Source of the DNA: Pseudomonas tolaasii NCPPB 2192
GTDB lineage: Bacteria > Pseudomonadota > Gammaproteobacteria > Pseudomonadales > Pseudomonadaceae
DNA: 64,000 bases
Direction: 5' to 3'
Assembly: GCF_002813445.1 (NCBI RefSeq)
Contig: NZ_PHHD01000001.1
Location: 1,054,001 to 1,118,000, forward strand
This document shows, one piece after another, positions 16,463-24,745 of the stretch. The translations under genes were made by a program, and so were the position numbers. Below the pieces are notes generated by a model. It was not told the origin of the DNA. It ran no database searches and was given only the letters and a program-made list of their open reading frames with translations. Numbering within the stretch: the stretch's first letter is position 1; each line of letters begins with the position of its first letter.

Positions 16463-18058
16463 ATGCCCGTACCCGATCTATTCCGCGACGGCCTGGCCCG
16501 CGGCTGGAAAACCCACAACGGCGCGGCCCTGAGCAGCGACCTGACCCTGGAAGCCGACGTGGCAATCATCGGCAGCGGCGCGGGCGGCGGCACCACGGCG
16601 GAAATCCTCAGCGCTGCAGGCTACAAGGTCTTGTTGATCGAAGAAGGCCCGCTCAAGACCAGCAGCGACTTCAAGCTGCTCGAAGACGAGGCCTACGCCA
16701 GCCTGTATCAGGAAGGCATCGGCCGCATGAGCAAGGACGGCGCCATCACCATCCTGCAGGGCCGGGCCGTGGGCGGCACCACGCTGATCAACTGGACGTC
16801 GAGCTTCCGCACACCCGACGCCACCCTCGCCCATTGGGCCAGCGAATACGCGGTGAAGGGCCACAGCAGCACGGAGATGGCGCCGTGGTTCGAAAAAATG
16901 GAACAACGCCTGAGTATCGCGCCGTGGGCCATACCGCCCAATGCCAACAACGATGTGATCCGCAAAGGCTGCGAAAAGCTCGGCTATAGCTGGCACGTGA
17001 TCCCGCGCAATGTGCGCGGCTGCTTCAACCTGGGCTATTGCGGCATGGGGTGCCCGGTCAACGCCAAGCAGTCGATGCTGGTGACCACCATCCCGTCCAC
17101 CCTGGAAAAAGGCGGCGAACTGCTCTATCTGGCACGCGCCGACCACCTTAAATACAGCGGCGATACGATCAGCAGCCTCGAATGCGTGGCGATGGACGAG
17201 CGCTGCGTAGCGCCCACCGGGCGCAAGATTACGGTGAAGGCCCGGCATTACGTGCTGTCGGGCGGCGGCATCAACAGCCCGGCGCTGCTGATGCGCTCCG
17301 ACGCGCCCGACCCGCATTCGCGGCTGGGCAAGCGCACCTTTTTGCATTTGGTGAATTTCTCCGCCGGGCTGTTCGACGAGGTGATCAACCCCTTCTACGG
17401 CGCGCCGCAGTCTATCTACTCCGACCATTTTCAGTGGCAGGATGGCACCACCGGAAAAATGTCCTACAAGCTGGAAGCGCCGCCCTTGCACCCGGGTTTG
17501 GCAAGCACCCTGTTCGGCGGCTATGGCACGCAAAACGCCCTGGAGATGAGCCAGCTGCCCCACACGCACGCCATGCTGGCCTTGCTACGTGACGGGTTTC
17601 ACCCCGACAGCCCTGGCGGCACCGTGGAGTTGCGCGGCGACGGCACGCCGGTGCTGGATTACCAAGTGTCCGATTACGCCTGGGACGGCCTGCGCCGGGC
17701 TTTTCATACCATGGCCGAGATTCAGTTCGCGGCGGGCGCCAAGTCGGTCAAGCCGCTGCACCACGATGCGCGTTACGTCACCAGCCTGGCTGAGGCCAAA
17801 AGCATGATTGACGGCCTGAGCCTGGAACTCCACCGCACGACGCTGGGCAGCGCCCATGTGATGGGCGGTTGCGCCATGGGTGAAGACCCGAAGAACGCGG
17901 TCGCCGACAGCCTTGGCCGTCATCACCAATTGCGCAATTTGTCGATCCACGATGGCTCGCTGTTCCCCACCAGCATTGGCGCCAACCCGCAATTGTCGGT
18001 GTACGGGCTAACCGCCCAACTCGCCACAGCGTTGGCCGAACGTCTGAAAACAGCATGA
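16463..18058 (+). CDS. laoA: Long-chain alcohol dehydrogenase, GMC family (LaoA type)
   Basis: This FAD-dependent glucose-methanol-choline family enzyme should oxidise long-chain alcohols to aldehydes. The 531-residue protein has the FAD-binding GSGAGGG motif at about 37-43 and a cysteine-rich segment (CFNLGYCGMGCPVNAK) typical of bacterial GMC oxidoreductases. The C-terminal active-site region contains LHRTTLGSAHVMGGC and NPQLSVYGL (key histidine and asparagine). It has no signal peptide of its own, while LaoB carries a Tat signal. The start follows AAGAG. Confidence 0.85.
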   Translation: MPVPDLFRDGLARGWKTHNGAALSSDLTLEADVAIIGSGAGGGTTAEILSAAGYKVLLIEEGPLKTSSDFKLLEDEAYASLYQEGIGRMSKDGAITILQGRAVGGTTLINWTSSFRTPDATLAHWASEYAVKGHSSTEMAPWFEKMEQRLSIAPWAIPPNANNDVIRKGCEKLGYSWHVIPRNVRGCFNLGYCGMGCPVNAKQSMLVTTIPSTLEKGGELLYLARADHLKYSGDTISSLECVAMDERCVAPTGRKITVKARHYVLSGGGINSPALLMRSDAPDPHSRLGKRTFLHLVNFSAGLFDEVINPFYGAPQSIYSDHFQWQDGTTGKMSYKLEAPPLHPGLASTLFGGYGTQNALEMSQLPHTHAMLALLRDGFHPDSPGGTVELRGDGTPVLDYQVSDYAWDGLRRAFHTMAEIQFAAGAKSVKPLHHDARYVTSLAEAKSMIDGLSLELHRTTLGSAHVMGGCAMGEDPKNAVADSLGRHHQLRNLSIHDGSLFPTSIGANPQLSVYGLTAQLATALAERLKTA

Positions 18059-18172
18059 AAAAACACGGTATTCGCGGTGTCTATACGGCTTTCTTATGCA
18101 TAAGTTGACTTGGCCGACCGGGAAGGCTGCGATACCATCCGGTTCCCCAACGGACTCCGCCAGGACGACGCG

Positions 18173-18652
18173 ATGAACCGAGTGTTGTACCCAGGTACCT
18201 TCGACCCGATTACCAAAGGCCATGGCGATCTGGTCGAACGCGCCTCTCGCCTGTTCGACCATGTGATCATCGCGGTCGCCGCCAGCCCCAAGAAAAACCC
18301 GTTGTTCCCCCTGGAACAACGCGTGGAGCTGGCGCGAGAGGTCACCAAGCACCTGCCCAATGTGGAAGTGGTCGGCTTTTCGACCTTGCTTGCGCACTTT
18401 GCCAAAGAGCAGAACGCCAATGTGTTCCTGCGTGGCCTGCGTGCGGTGTCGGACTTCGAATACGAATTCCAGCTGGCCAACATGAACCGCCAACTGGCGC
18501 CGGACGTGGAAAGCCTGTTCCTCACGCCGTCGGAACGTTATTCGTTCATTTCTTCGACGTTGGTCCGTGAAATTGCCGCTTTGGGCGGGGATATCACCAA
18601 GTTCGTGCACCCGGCCGTGGCCGATGCGTTGACGCTTCGCTTCAAGAAGTAA
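18173..18652 (+). CDS. coaD: Phosphopantetheine adenylyltransferase
   Basis: CoaD couples ATP and 4'-phosphopantetheine to make dephospho-CoA, the fourth step of coenzyme A synthesis. The 159-residue protein begins MNRVLYPGTFDPITKGHGD, containing the nucleotidyltransferase T/HxGH motif, and has the C-terminal ISSTLVREIA signature. The frame extends upstream to 18110, but MNRVLYPG is the conserved family start and the upstream residues do not resemble CoaD. A TTGACT at 18106-18111 may be a -35 element. Confidence 0.96.
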   Translation: MNRVLYPGTFDPITKGHGDLVERASRLFDHVIIAVAASPKKNPLFPLEQRVELAREVTKHLPNVEVVGFSTLLAHFAKEQNANVFLRGLRAVSDFEYEFQLANMNRQLAPDVESLFLTPSERYSFISSTLVREIAALGGDITKFVHPAVADALTLRFKK

Positions 18653-18681
18653 TTTGCCGTAAGGACGAGCTGTGGCTTGTT

Positions 18682-18834
18682 GTGGCGAGCAGGCTTGCCC
18701 TGCGTTGGGCTGCGCAGCAGCCCTAAAATCAGACGATTCGTTTCTGACTGACACTGCGCGGTGCTTTGAATAGGGGCCGCTTCGCAGCCCAACGCGGGGC
18801 AAGCCCGCTCGCCACAACAAGCCCGCTCGCCACA
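18682..18834. repeat. Long REPIN of a second type with an extra half-element
   Basis: The arms are of the GTGGCGAGCAGGCTTGCC / GGCAAGCCCGCTCGCCAC type, different from most REPINs here, and enclose about 95 bases that also form imperfect palindromes. After the right arm a further copy, AACAAGCCCGCTCGCCACA, is repeated directly at 18816-18834. It fills most of the 290-base gap between coaD and the ferredoxin gene, in which no gene was seen. Confidence 0.85.
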
Positions 18835-18942
18835 GGTTAATTTGCCACAGGTCATGTGCACTCGCACTGCGGGCGCCAATGCGGCACAATTGCGCGCATT
18901 AGTTTTCAGATGCCTTGGCTGACTGCCCTGGCAGGAGTTTCC

Positions 18943-19194
18943 ATGTCCCTGATCATCACCGACGATTGCATCAATTGCGACGTCTGCGAACCCGAGTGCC
19001 CGAACGCTGCGATTTCCCAAGGCGAAGAGATCTACGTGATCGACCCCAACCTGTGCACGCAGTGCGTCGGCCACTACGACGAACCTCAGTGCCAGCAGGT
19101 GTGCCCGGTGGATTGCATCCCACTGGATGAAGCCCATCCAGAGACGGAAGAGCAGTTGATGGAGAAGTATCGGAAGATTACCGGTAAGGCTTGA
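18943..19194 (+). CDS. fdx: 2[4Fe-4S] ferredoxin, YfhL/Alvin type
   Basis: This 83-residue electron carrier holds two [4Fe-4S] clusters. Cys9, Cys12, Cys15 and Cys19 form the first canonical CxxCxxCxxxC motif, and Cys38, Cys41, Cys50, Cys54 and Cys58 the second with the eight-residue insertion seen in Allochromatium-type ferredoxins. A C-terminal helical tail (EEQLMEKYRKITGKA) is also typical. The start at 18943 has GCAGGAG upstream; the open frame reaches further upstream into non-family sequence. It lies next to coaD and mutM, as in P. aeruginosa fdx1. Confidence 0.93.
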   Translation: MSLIITDDCINCDVCEPECPNAAISQGEEIYVIDPNLCTQCVGHYDEPQCQQVCPVDCIPLDEAHPETEEQLMEKYRKITGKA

Positions 19195-19201
19195 GGGCCT
19201 C

Positions 19202-19262
19202 ATCGCAGGCAAGCCAGCTCCCACATTTTGACCGTGAGTGTGGGAGCGGGCTTGCCCGCGAT
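19202..19262. repeat. REP pair, tail-to-tail
   Basis: Two REP halves of opposite orientation lie between the convergent ferredoxin and mutM genes. The right one has the GAGCGGGCTTGCCCGCGAT variant. Confidence 0.85.
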
Positions 19263-19287
19263 GGCGGCCTCAGCCCTCACACAACAA

Positions 19288-20100
19288 TCAGCGCTGGCAC
19301 CTGGGGCAAAACACACTCGCCCGCTGTCCCAACACCACATTGCGCAGTTCAGTCCCGCAGACCTTGCACGCCTCGCCGCCCCGGCCGTAGACGAACAGCT
19401 CCTGCTGGAAATACCCCGGCTGCCCGTCGCCGCCGATAAAATCGCGCAAGGTCGTGCCGCCACGCTCAATCGCCGCCGCCAGCACGCGCTTGATCTCGAT
19501 CGCCAGCTTCCAATAGCGCGCCCGCGAAATACCGCCCGCCTCACGACGTGGATCAATGCCCGCCGCAAACAGCGCCTCCGTCGCATAGATATTGCCCACA
19601 CCCACCACCACCGCGTTGTCCATGATGAACGGCTTAACCGCCATCGACTTGCCACGGGACAGCTGGAACAACCGCTCGCCATCAAACAGATCGGTCAACG
19701 GCTCCGGCCCAAGGCGAATCAACAGTTCGTGGTTGTGCGGGTCCTGGCTCCAGAGCATCGCGCCAAACCGTCGCGGGTCGGTATAGCGCAGCGCCAGGCC
19801 GGACTCCAGCTCGATATCCACATGCTCATGCTTGAGCGCCGGCAGGCCGGCTTCCACCAGGCGCAAGTTGCCCGACATGCCCAAATGGCTGATCAAGGTG
19901 CCCACTTCGGCGTTGATCAGCAGGTATTTGGCCCGCCGCTCCACCAGCACGATGCGCTGCCCGGACAAGCGCACATCCAGATCGTCCGGAATCGGCCAGC
20001 GCAGGCGCCGCTCACGCACCACCACGCGGCTGACCCGCTGGCCCTCAAGGTGCGGCGCGATTCCGCGCCTTGTCGTCTCGACTTCTGGTAACTCGGGCAT
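19288..20100 (-). CDS. mutM: Formamidopyrimidine-DNA glycosylase
   Basis: MutM (Fpg) removes 8-oxoguanine and ring-opened purines from DNA and nicks the abasic site. The 270-residue protein begins MPELPEVETTRRGI, with catalytic Pro2 and Glu3, has the helix-two-turn-helix region, and ends in a zinc finger with two CxxC pairs (CKVC and CPRC). The length is normal. It is followed upstream by the HDOD gene on the same strand, 21 bases away. Confidence 0.97.
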   Translation of the reverse strand: MPELPEVETTRRGIAPHLEGQRVSRVVVRERRLRWPIPDDLDVRLSGQRIVLVERRAKYLLINAEVGTLISHLGMSGNLRLVEAGLPALKHEHVDIELESGLALRYTDPRRFGAMLWSQDPHNHELLIRLGPEPLTDLFDGERLFQLSRGKSMAVKPFIMDNAVVVGVGNIYATEALFAAGIDPRREAGGISRARYWKLAIEIKRVLAAAIERGGTTLRDFIGGDGQPGYFQQELFVYGRGGEACKVCGTELRNVVLGQRASVFCPRCQR

Positions 20101-20121
20101 GCATACCTCGTGAAGAAAGGT

Positions 20122-20988
20122 TTAGTGGGCGCCCAGCTCGCGGATCGACAGCTTCATGCTTTCAAAGTCGTAGTCCGACAGGCCCACGTAATCCAGCACC
20201 AGGTGGCCGATGGCGTTCCACTCGTGGTCCACCGACTGGCTGCCCAGCACACGGTACGACGAGCAAATGTGTTCGGCCATTTTCAGGATCGCCAGCAGGT
20301 TTTTAAGCTGCGGGTTGCGTGACGATTCATCGCTGAAAATCGCCAGGGCATTGTGGTGGTTGGCGATGGCGTCAGTCACGTGCTCCGGCAGGCGCCAGGA
20401 TTTGGCAGTGTAATAACCGACCACGGCGTGGTTGGTGTTGAACGCGTTGTTCTCGGTATCGACCACGCGGCAATCCGGGCCGGCGTTGGCGTAAGCCTCT
20501 TCCAGCACGGCCATGTAATTGGGGAAGCGCTTGAGCATCAGCGGCACGCCGCAATCGTGGAACAGCCCCAGGGCGTAGGCTTCGTCCACGGCTTGCGAGC
20601 CCGTGCGCTTGGCCAGGGTCAGGCAGGTCATGGCCACGTCCTGGGCGGTGTCCCAGAAACGGTTGAGGGTGACGATGGTGTCGTCGCTCATCTCGCCCTT
20701 GATCGACTGCGCGTTGATCAGGTTGATGATCGAACGGCTGCCCAGCAGGTTCACGGCGCGCTGGATCGAGGCGATTTTGTTGCTCAGGCCGTAATACGGC
20801 GAGTTGACGATTTTCAGCAAGGCGCCGGACAAGCCCGGGTCTTGGGCGATCAACCGCGCGATCACTTCAAGGTCCGGGTCGGGCATGTATTGCTCCATCT
20901 GCAAATCCACCATGATTTGCGGTTGGGGCGGCACGCTGATGCCTTGCAGGGCCTGCTGGATCTGTTCGGGAGAAAGCTCTTGGGACAT
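20122..20988 (-). CDS. HDOD-domain signalling protein
   Basis: This 288-residue cytoplasmic protein consists of one HDOD domain, an HD-related fold without catalytic metal ligands (typical segments include IARLIAQDPGLSGALLKIVNSP and HDCGVPLML). HDOD proteins act as regulatory modules in signalling, motility and stress, often linked to cyclic di-GMP, but no output domain is attached. It precedes mutM on the same strand and could be cotranscribed. The exact role is unknown. Confidence 0.88.
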   Translation of the reverse strand: MSQELSPEQIQQALQGISVPPQPQIMVDLQMEQYMPDPDLEVIARLIAQDPGLSGALLKIVNSPYYGLSNKIASIQRAVNLLGSRSIINLINAQSIKGEMSDDTIVTLNRFWDTAQDVAMTCLTLAKRTGSQAVDEAYALGLFHDCGVPLMLKRFPNYMAVLEEAYANAGPDCRVVDTENNAFNTNHAVVGYYTAKSWRLPEHVTDAIANHHNALAIFSDESSRNPQLKNLLAILKMAEHICSSYRVLGSQSVDHEWNAIGHLVLDYVGLSDYDFESMKLSIRELGAH

Positions 20989-21076
20989 AAGTACACACTC
21001 TGGGCTAGGCGGCGATTCTAACCTCTATGGGAAGCTGACCGACACCTCAAACACCGGAATGCAAACCCGATCAAAT

Positions 21077-21161
21077 GTGGGAGCTGGCTTGGCTGCGATG
21101 GCATCACCACCGTACGTCAGATACACCGAGCCGTCTGCATCGCAGGCGAGCCAGCTCCCAC
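21077..21161. repeat. REPIN between the HDOD gene and rlmI
   Basis: Facing REP arms with small changes from consensus (CTTGGCTGCGAT and ATCGCAGGCGAG) suggest an older, drifting copy. It lies between two divergent genes, an unusual place for a REPIN because both promoters must be nearby. Confidence 0.88.
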
Positions 21162-21213
21162 ATGAATCGGTGCGCAACAGGTATACTCCCGCTCTTTTTT
21201 CCGGAGCGACGTC

Positions 21214-22410
21214 ATGTCCCTGCCAAGCCTGCGTCTCAAAGCCAACGCCGATCGTCGTTTGCGCAACGGCCACCTGTGGGTCTACAGCAACGAAATCGAC
21301 GTGGCCGCCACCCCACTTCACGGCTTTCAGGCAGGCGACCAGGCCATTCTGGAAGCAGCCGGCGGCAAGACCCTGGGCATCGTGGCCATGAGCCCGAACA
21401 ACCTGATCTGCGCTCGCCTGCTGTCGCGTGACATCAAGTTGCCGCTGGACAAGTCGCTGCTGGTGCACCGCCTGAACGTCGCCCTGTCCCTGCGCGACCG
21501 CCTGTTCGACAAGCCGTTCTACCGCCTGGTCTATGGCGACTCCGACCTGCTGCCGGGCCTGGTGGTCGACCGTTTCGGCGACATCCTCGTGGTGCAGATC
21601 GCCTCGGCGACCATGGAAGCCCATAAAGAAGACGTGATCGCCGCCCTGACCCAAGTGCTCAAGCCGAGCGGCATCCTGTTCAAGAACGACTCCGCCGCAC
21701 GCGACGCCGAAGGCCTCAACCGCTACGTCGAAACCGTGTTCGGCCTGGTGCCGGAGTGGGTTGCCCTGGAAGAAAACGGCGTGAAATTCGAAGCCCCGGT
21801 GATCCAGGGCCAGAAGACCGGCTGGTTCTACGACCACCGCATGAACCGTGCGCGCCTGGCCCCGTATGCCAAAGGCAAGCGCGTGCTCGACCTGTACAGC
21901 TACATCGGCGGCTGGGGCGTGCAAGCCGCGGCCTTCGGCGCCAGCGAAGTGTTCTGCGTCGACGCCTCCGCCTTCGCCCTCGACGGTGTGGAACGCAACG
22001 CGGCGCTGAACGGCTTTGCCGAGAAGATGACCTGCATCGAAGGCGACGTGTTCGAAGCCCTGAAAGAGCTGAAAGCCAGCGAAGAGCGCTTCGACGTGAT
22101 CGTCGCCGACCCACCGGCCTTCATCAAACGCAAAAAAGACATGAAAAACGGCGAAGGCGCCTACCGCCGCCTGAACGAGCAAGCCATGCGCCTGCTCAGC
22201 AAGGACGGCATCCTGGTCAGCGCATCCTGCTCGATGCACCTGCCGGAAGACGACCTGCAAAACATCCTGCTGACCAGCGCCCGCCACCTGGACCGCAACA
22301 TCCAGATGCTTGAACGCGGCGGCCAGGGCCCGGACCACCCGGTGCACCCGGCGATTGCCGAGACGCGGTACATCAAGAGCATTACGTGCCGGTTGTTGCC
22401 GAATAGCTAA
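21214..22410 (+). CDS. rlmI: 23S rRNA (cytosine(1962)-C5)-methyltransferase
   Basis: RlmI methylates C5 of cytosine 1962 in 23S rRNA. The 398-residue protein has an N-terminal PUA domain (about 1-75), a central beta-hairpin region and a C-terminal Rossmann methyltransferase with VLDLYSYIGGWG, the ADPPAFIKRKKDM motif and SASCSMHL near the end. A TATACT at 21182-21187 could be its -10 element, and TCCGGAG lies just ahead of the start. The length matches the family. Confidence 0.93.
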   Translation: MSLPSLRLKANADRRLRNGHLWVYSNEIDVAATPLHGFQAGDQAILEAAGGKTLGIVAMSPNNLICARLLSRDIKLPLDKSLLVHRLNVALSLRDRLFDKPFYRLVYGDSDLLPGLVVDRFGDILVVQIASATMEAHKEDVIAALTQVLKPSGILFKNDSAARDAEGLNRYVETVFGLVPEWVALEENGVKFEAPVIQGQKTGWFYDHRMNRARLAPYAKGKRVLDLYSYIGGWGVQAAAFGASEVFCVDASAFALDGVERNAALNGFAEKMTCIEGDVFEALKELKASEERFDVIVADPPAFIKRKKDMKNGEGAYRRLNEQAMRLLSKDGILVSASCSMHLPEDDLQNILLTSARHLDRNIQMLERGGQGPDHPVHPAIAETRYIKSITCRLLPNS

Positions 22411-22418
22411 CCAACACC

Positions 22419-22521
22419 TGTAGGAGCGAGCTTTGCTCGCGAAAACCTCACAGACAACGCGGGCTACCTGACGGCACCGCGTTATCGTTGACGATCTTCG
22501 CGAGCAGGCTCGCGCCTACAG
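22419..22521. repeat. REPIN of the TGTAGGAGCGAGC type
   Basis: Arms TGTAGGAGCGAGCTTTGCTC and GAGCAGGCTCGCGCCTACA face each other over about 65 bases. This family differs from the other REPINs in the window and is common across Pseudomonas. Confidence 0.88.
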
Positions 22522-22726
22522 GAAGACGGTGTAGAATCGGCCTATTCATCGCCAGTCATCCCCCGGCGGGTTTATGAGCTCGAGGCCCAAGCAAGCGGCG
22601 ATCCCGCGACGCGAGTGGCAACTTTTGGACACACGGCCATTTTCTGAGTGTTCCAGACGTCAATAGAAGCTCACTCCCCAGTAGTACCTGATTAGTAGTT
22701 ACCTGATTAGCCGCCCGGAGTGCTCC
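22522..22726. other. ilvD upstream region
   Basis: No gene was seen in this part of the 316-base gap. It holds a direct repeat close to the ilvD start (22685-22710) and a ribosome-binding site, CGGAG, eight bases before the ATG. No branched-chain leader peptide with Ile/Val/Leu codon runs was found. Confidence 0.5.
22685..22710. repeat. 11-bp direct repeat before ilvD
   Basis: TACCTGATTAG occurs at 22685-22695 and again at 22700-22710, a 15-base period. It could be a regulator site or chance duplication. Confidence 0.6.
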
Positions 22727-24568
22727 ATGCCAGATTACCGCTCGAAAACATCCACCCACGGCCGCAACATGGCCGGCGCGCGCGCACTGTGGCGTGCCAC
22801 GGGGATGAAAGATGACGACTTCAAAAAGCCGATCATCGCGATTGCCAACTCGTTCACCCAATTCGTGCCGGGCCACGTCCACCTCAAGGACCTGGGCCAG
22901 TTGGTCGCCCGCGAGATCGAACGCGCCGGCGGTGTAGCCAAGGAATTCAACACCATCGCCGTGGACGACGGCATCGCCATGGGTCATGACGGCATGCTGT
23001 ATTCCCTGCCGAGCCGCGAGATCATCGCCGACTCCGTGGAATACATGGTCAACGCACACTGCGCCGACGCCATCGTGTGCATCTCCAACTGCGACAAGAT
23101 CACCCCTGGCATGCTGATGGCGTCCCTGCGCCTGAACATCCCGGTGATCTTCGTCTCCGGCGGCCCGATGGAAGCCGGCAAAACCAAGCTCGCCTCCCAC
23201 GGCCTCGACCTGGTGGACGCCATGGTCATCGCCGCCGACTCCAGCGCTTCTGACGAGAAGGTCGCGGAATACGAGCGCAGCGCCTGCCCGACCTGCGGTT
23301 CGTGCTCCGGCATGTTCACCGCCAACTCAATGAACTGCCTGGTGGAAGCCCTGGGCCTGGCGTTGCCGGGCAACGGTTCCACCCTGGCCACCCACAGCGA
23401 CCGCGAGCAGCTGTTCCTGCAGGCCGGCCGCACCATCGTCGAGCTGTGCAAACGTTACTACCACGACAATGATGAGTCGGTGTTGCCGCGCAACATTGCC
23501 AACTTCAAGGCGTTCGAAAACGCCATGACCCTGGACATCGCCATGGGCGGTTCCACCAACACCATCCTGCACTTGCTGGCCGCGGCCCAGGAAGCCGAGA
23601 TCGATTTCGACCTGCGCGACATCGACCGCCTGTCCCGCCACGTGCCGCAACTGTGCAAAGTCGCGCCGAACATCCAGAAGTACCACATGGAAGATGTGCA
23701 CCGCGCCGGCGGGATCTTCTCGATCCTCGGCTCCCTGGCCCGTGGCGGCCTGCTGCACACCGACCTGCCGACCGTGCACAGCAAGTCCATTGCCGAAGGC
23801 ATCGCCAAGTGGGACATCACCCAGACGGACGACGAAGCGGTGCACACCTTCTTCAAGGCAGGCCCGGCCGGCATCCCGACGCAAACCGCGTTCAGCCAGT
23901 CGACCCGTTGGGACACCCTGGATGACGACCGTGAAAACGGCTGCATCCGCAGTGTCGAGCACGCCTATTCGAAAGAAGGCGGCCTGGCCGTGCTGTACGG
24001 CAACATCGCCCTGGACGGCTGCGTGGTGAAAACCGCCGGTGTGGACGAATCCATCCACGTCTTTGAAGGCAATGCCAAGATCTTCGAAAGCCAGGACAGC
24101 GCCGTGCGCGGCATCCTCGCCGACGAAGTGAAGGAAGGCGACATCGTGATCATCCGCTACGAAGGCCCGAAAGGCGGCCCGGGTATGCAGGAGATGCTTT
24201 ACCCCACGTCTTACCTGAAATCCAAAGGCCTGGGTAAAGCCTGCGCCTTGCTGACCGACGGCCGTTTCTCTGGCGGTACATCGGGTCTGTCCATCGGCCA
24301 TGCTTCGCCGGAAGCCGCTGCCGGTGGTGCTATCGGCCTGGTGCAGGATGGCGACAAGGTGTTGATCGACATTCCGAACCGCTCGATCAACCTGTTGATC
24401 AGCGACGAAGAACTGGCCGCGCGCCGGGTCGAGCAGGACAAAAAGGGTTGGAAGCCGGTGGAGAAGCGTCCGCGCAAAGTCACCACCGCACTGAAAGCCT
24501 ACGCCCTGCTGGCCACCAGCGCCGACAAGGGTGCGGTGCGTAACAAGGCGATGCTCGACGGCCTGTAA
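22727..24568 (+). CDS. ilvD: Dihydroxy-acid dehydratase
   Basis: IlvD dehydrates 2,3-dihydroxy-isovalerate and -methylvalerate to the keto acids in valine and isoleucine synthesis. The 613-residue protein has the iron-sulfur cysteines in SNCDKITPG and CPTCGSCSGMFTANSM, and the C-terminal DGRFSGGTSG loop. Its length and motifs match housekeeping IlvD rather than the sugar-acid dehydratases of the same superfamily. It ends at a strong terminator. Confidence 0.97.
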   Translation: MPDYRSKTSTHGRNMAGARALWRATGMKDDDFKKPIIAIANSFTQFVPGHVHLKDLGQLVAREIERAGGVAKEFNTIAVDDGIAMGHDGMLYSLPSREIIADSVEYMVNAHCADAIVCISNCDKITPGMLMASLRLNIPVIFVSGGPMEAGKTKLASHGLDLVDAMVIAADSSASDEKVAEYERSACPTCGSCSGMFTANSMNCLVEALGLALPGNGSTLATHSDREQLFLQAGRTIVELCKRYYHDNDESVLPRNIANFKAFENAMTLDIAMGGSTNTILHLLAAAQEAEIDFDLRDIDRLSRHVPQLCKVAPNIQKYHMEDVHRAGGIFSILGSLARGGLLHTDLPTVHSKSIAEGIAKWDITQTDDEAVHTFFKAGPAGIPTQTAFSQSTRWDTLDDDRENGCIRSVEHAYSKEGGLAVLYGNIALDGCVVKTAGVDESIHVFEGNAKIFESQDSAVRGILADEVKEGDIVIIRYEGPKGGPGMQEMLYPTSYLKSKGLGKACALLTDGRFSGGTSGLSIGHASPEAAAGGAIGLVQDGDKVLIDIPNRSINLLISDEELAARRVEQDKKGWKPVEKRPRKVTTALKAYALLATSADKGAVRNKAMLDGL

Positions 24569-24579
24569 GCCTCGTCCAT

Positions 24580-24613
24580 AAAAAATGCCCCGCCAGGTGC
24601 GGGGCATTTTTTT
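24580..24613 (+). terminator. Rho-independent terminator after ilvD
   Basis: The stem arms AAAAATGCCCCGC and GCGGGGCATTTTT are followed by a T run. The symmetry would also let it stop the convergent pchP transcript. Confidence 0.92.
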
Positions 24614-24623
24614 GCCTGTGAAC

Positions 24624-24739
24624 GATCGTTCCCACGCTCCGCGTGGGAATGCATCCGGTGACGCTCCGCGTCACCACCTTTAAAAAAACAGACGCAGAGC
24701 GTCTGGGGCGGCGTTCCCACGCAGAGTGTGGGAACGATC
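24624..24739. repeat. Long imperfect palindrome of the GATCGTTCCCACGC type
   Basis: The ends are GATCGTTCCCACGCTCCGCG and its inverse, and an inner pair of GACGCTCCGCGTC-like arms nests within. The same element recurs at 33179 and 41092. It carries no coding sequence and seems to be a non-autonomous repeat family. Confidence 0.85.
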
Positions 24740-24745
24740 AATGGG

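Noticed and set aside
22556..23200. Minus-strand frame upstream of and opposite the start of ilvD
   Set aside because: Mostly antisense to ilvD, with no matching motifs or ribosome-binding site.
22727..24568. IlvD as the sugar-acid dehydratase of the sugar island
   Set aside because: Its length, iron-sulfur cysteines and position 17 kb away fit the biosynthetic dihydroxy-acid dehydratase.
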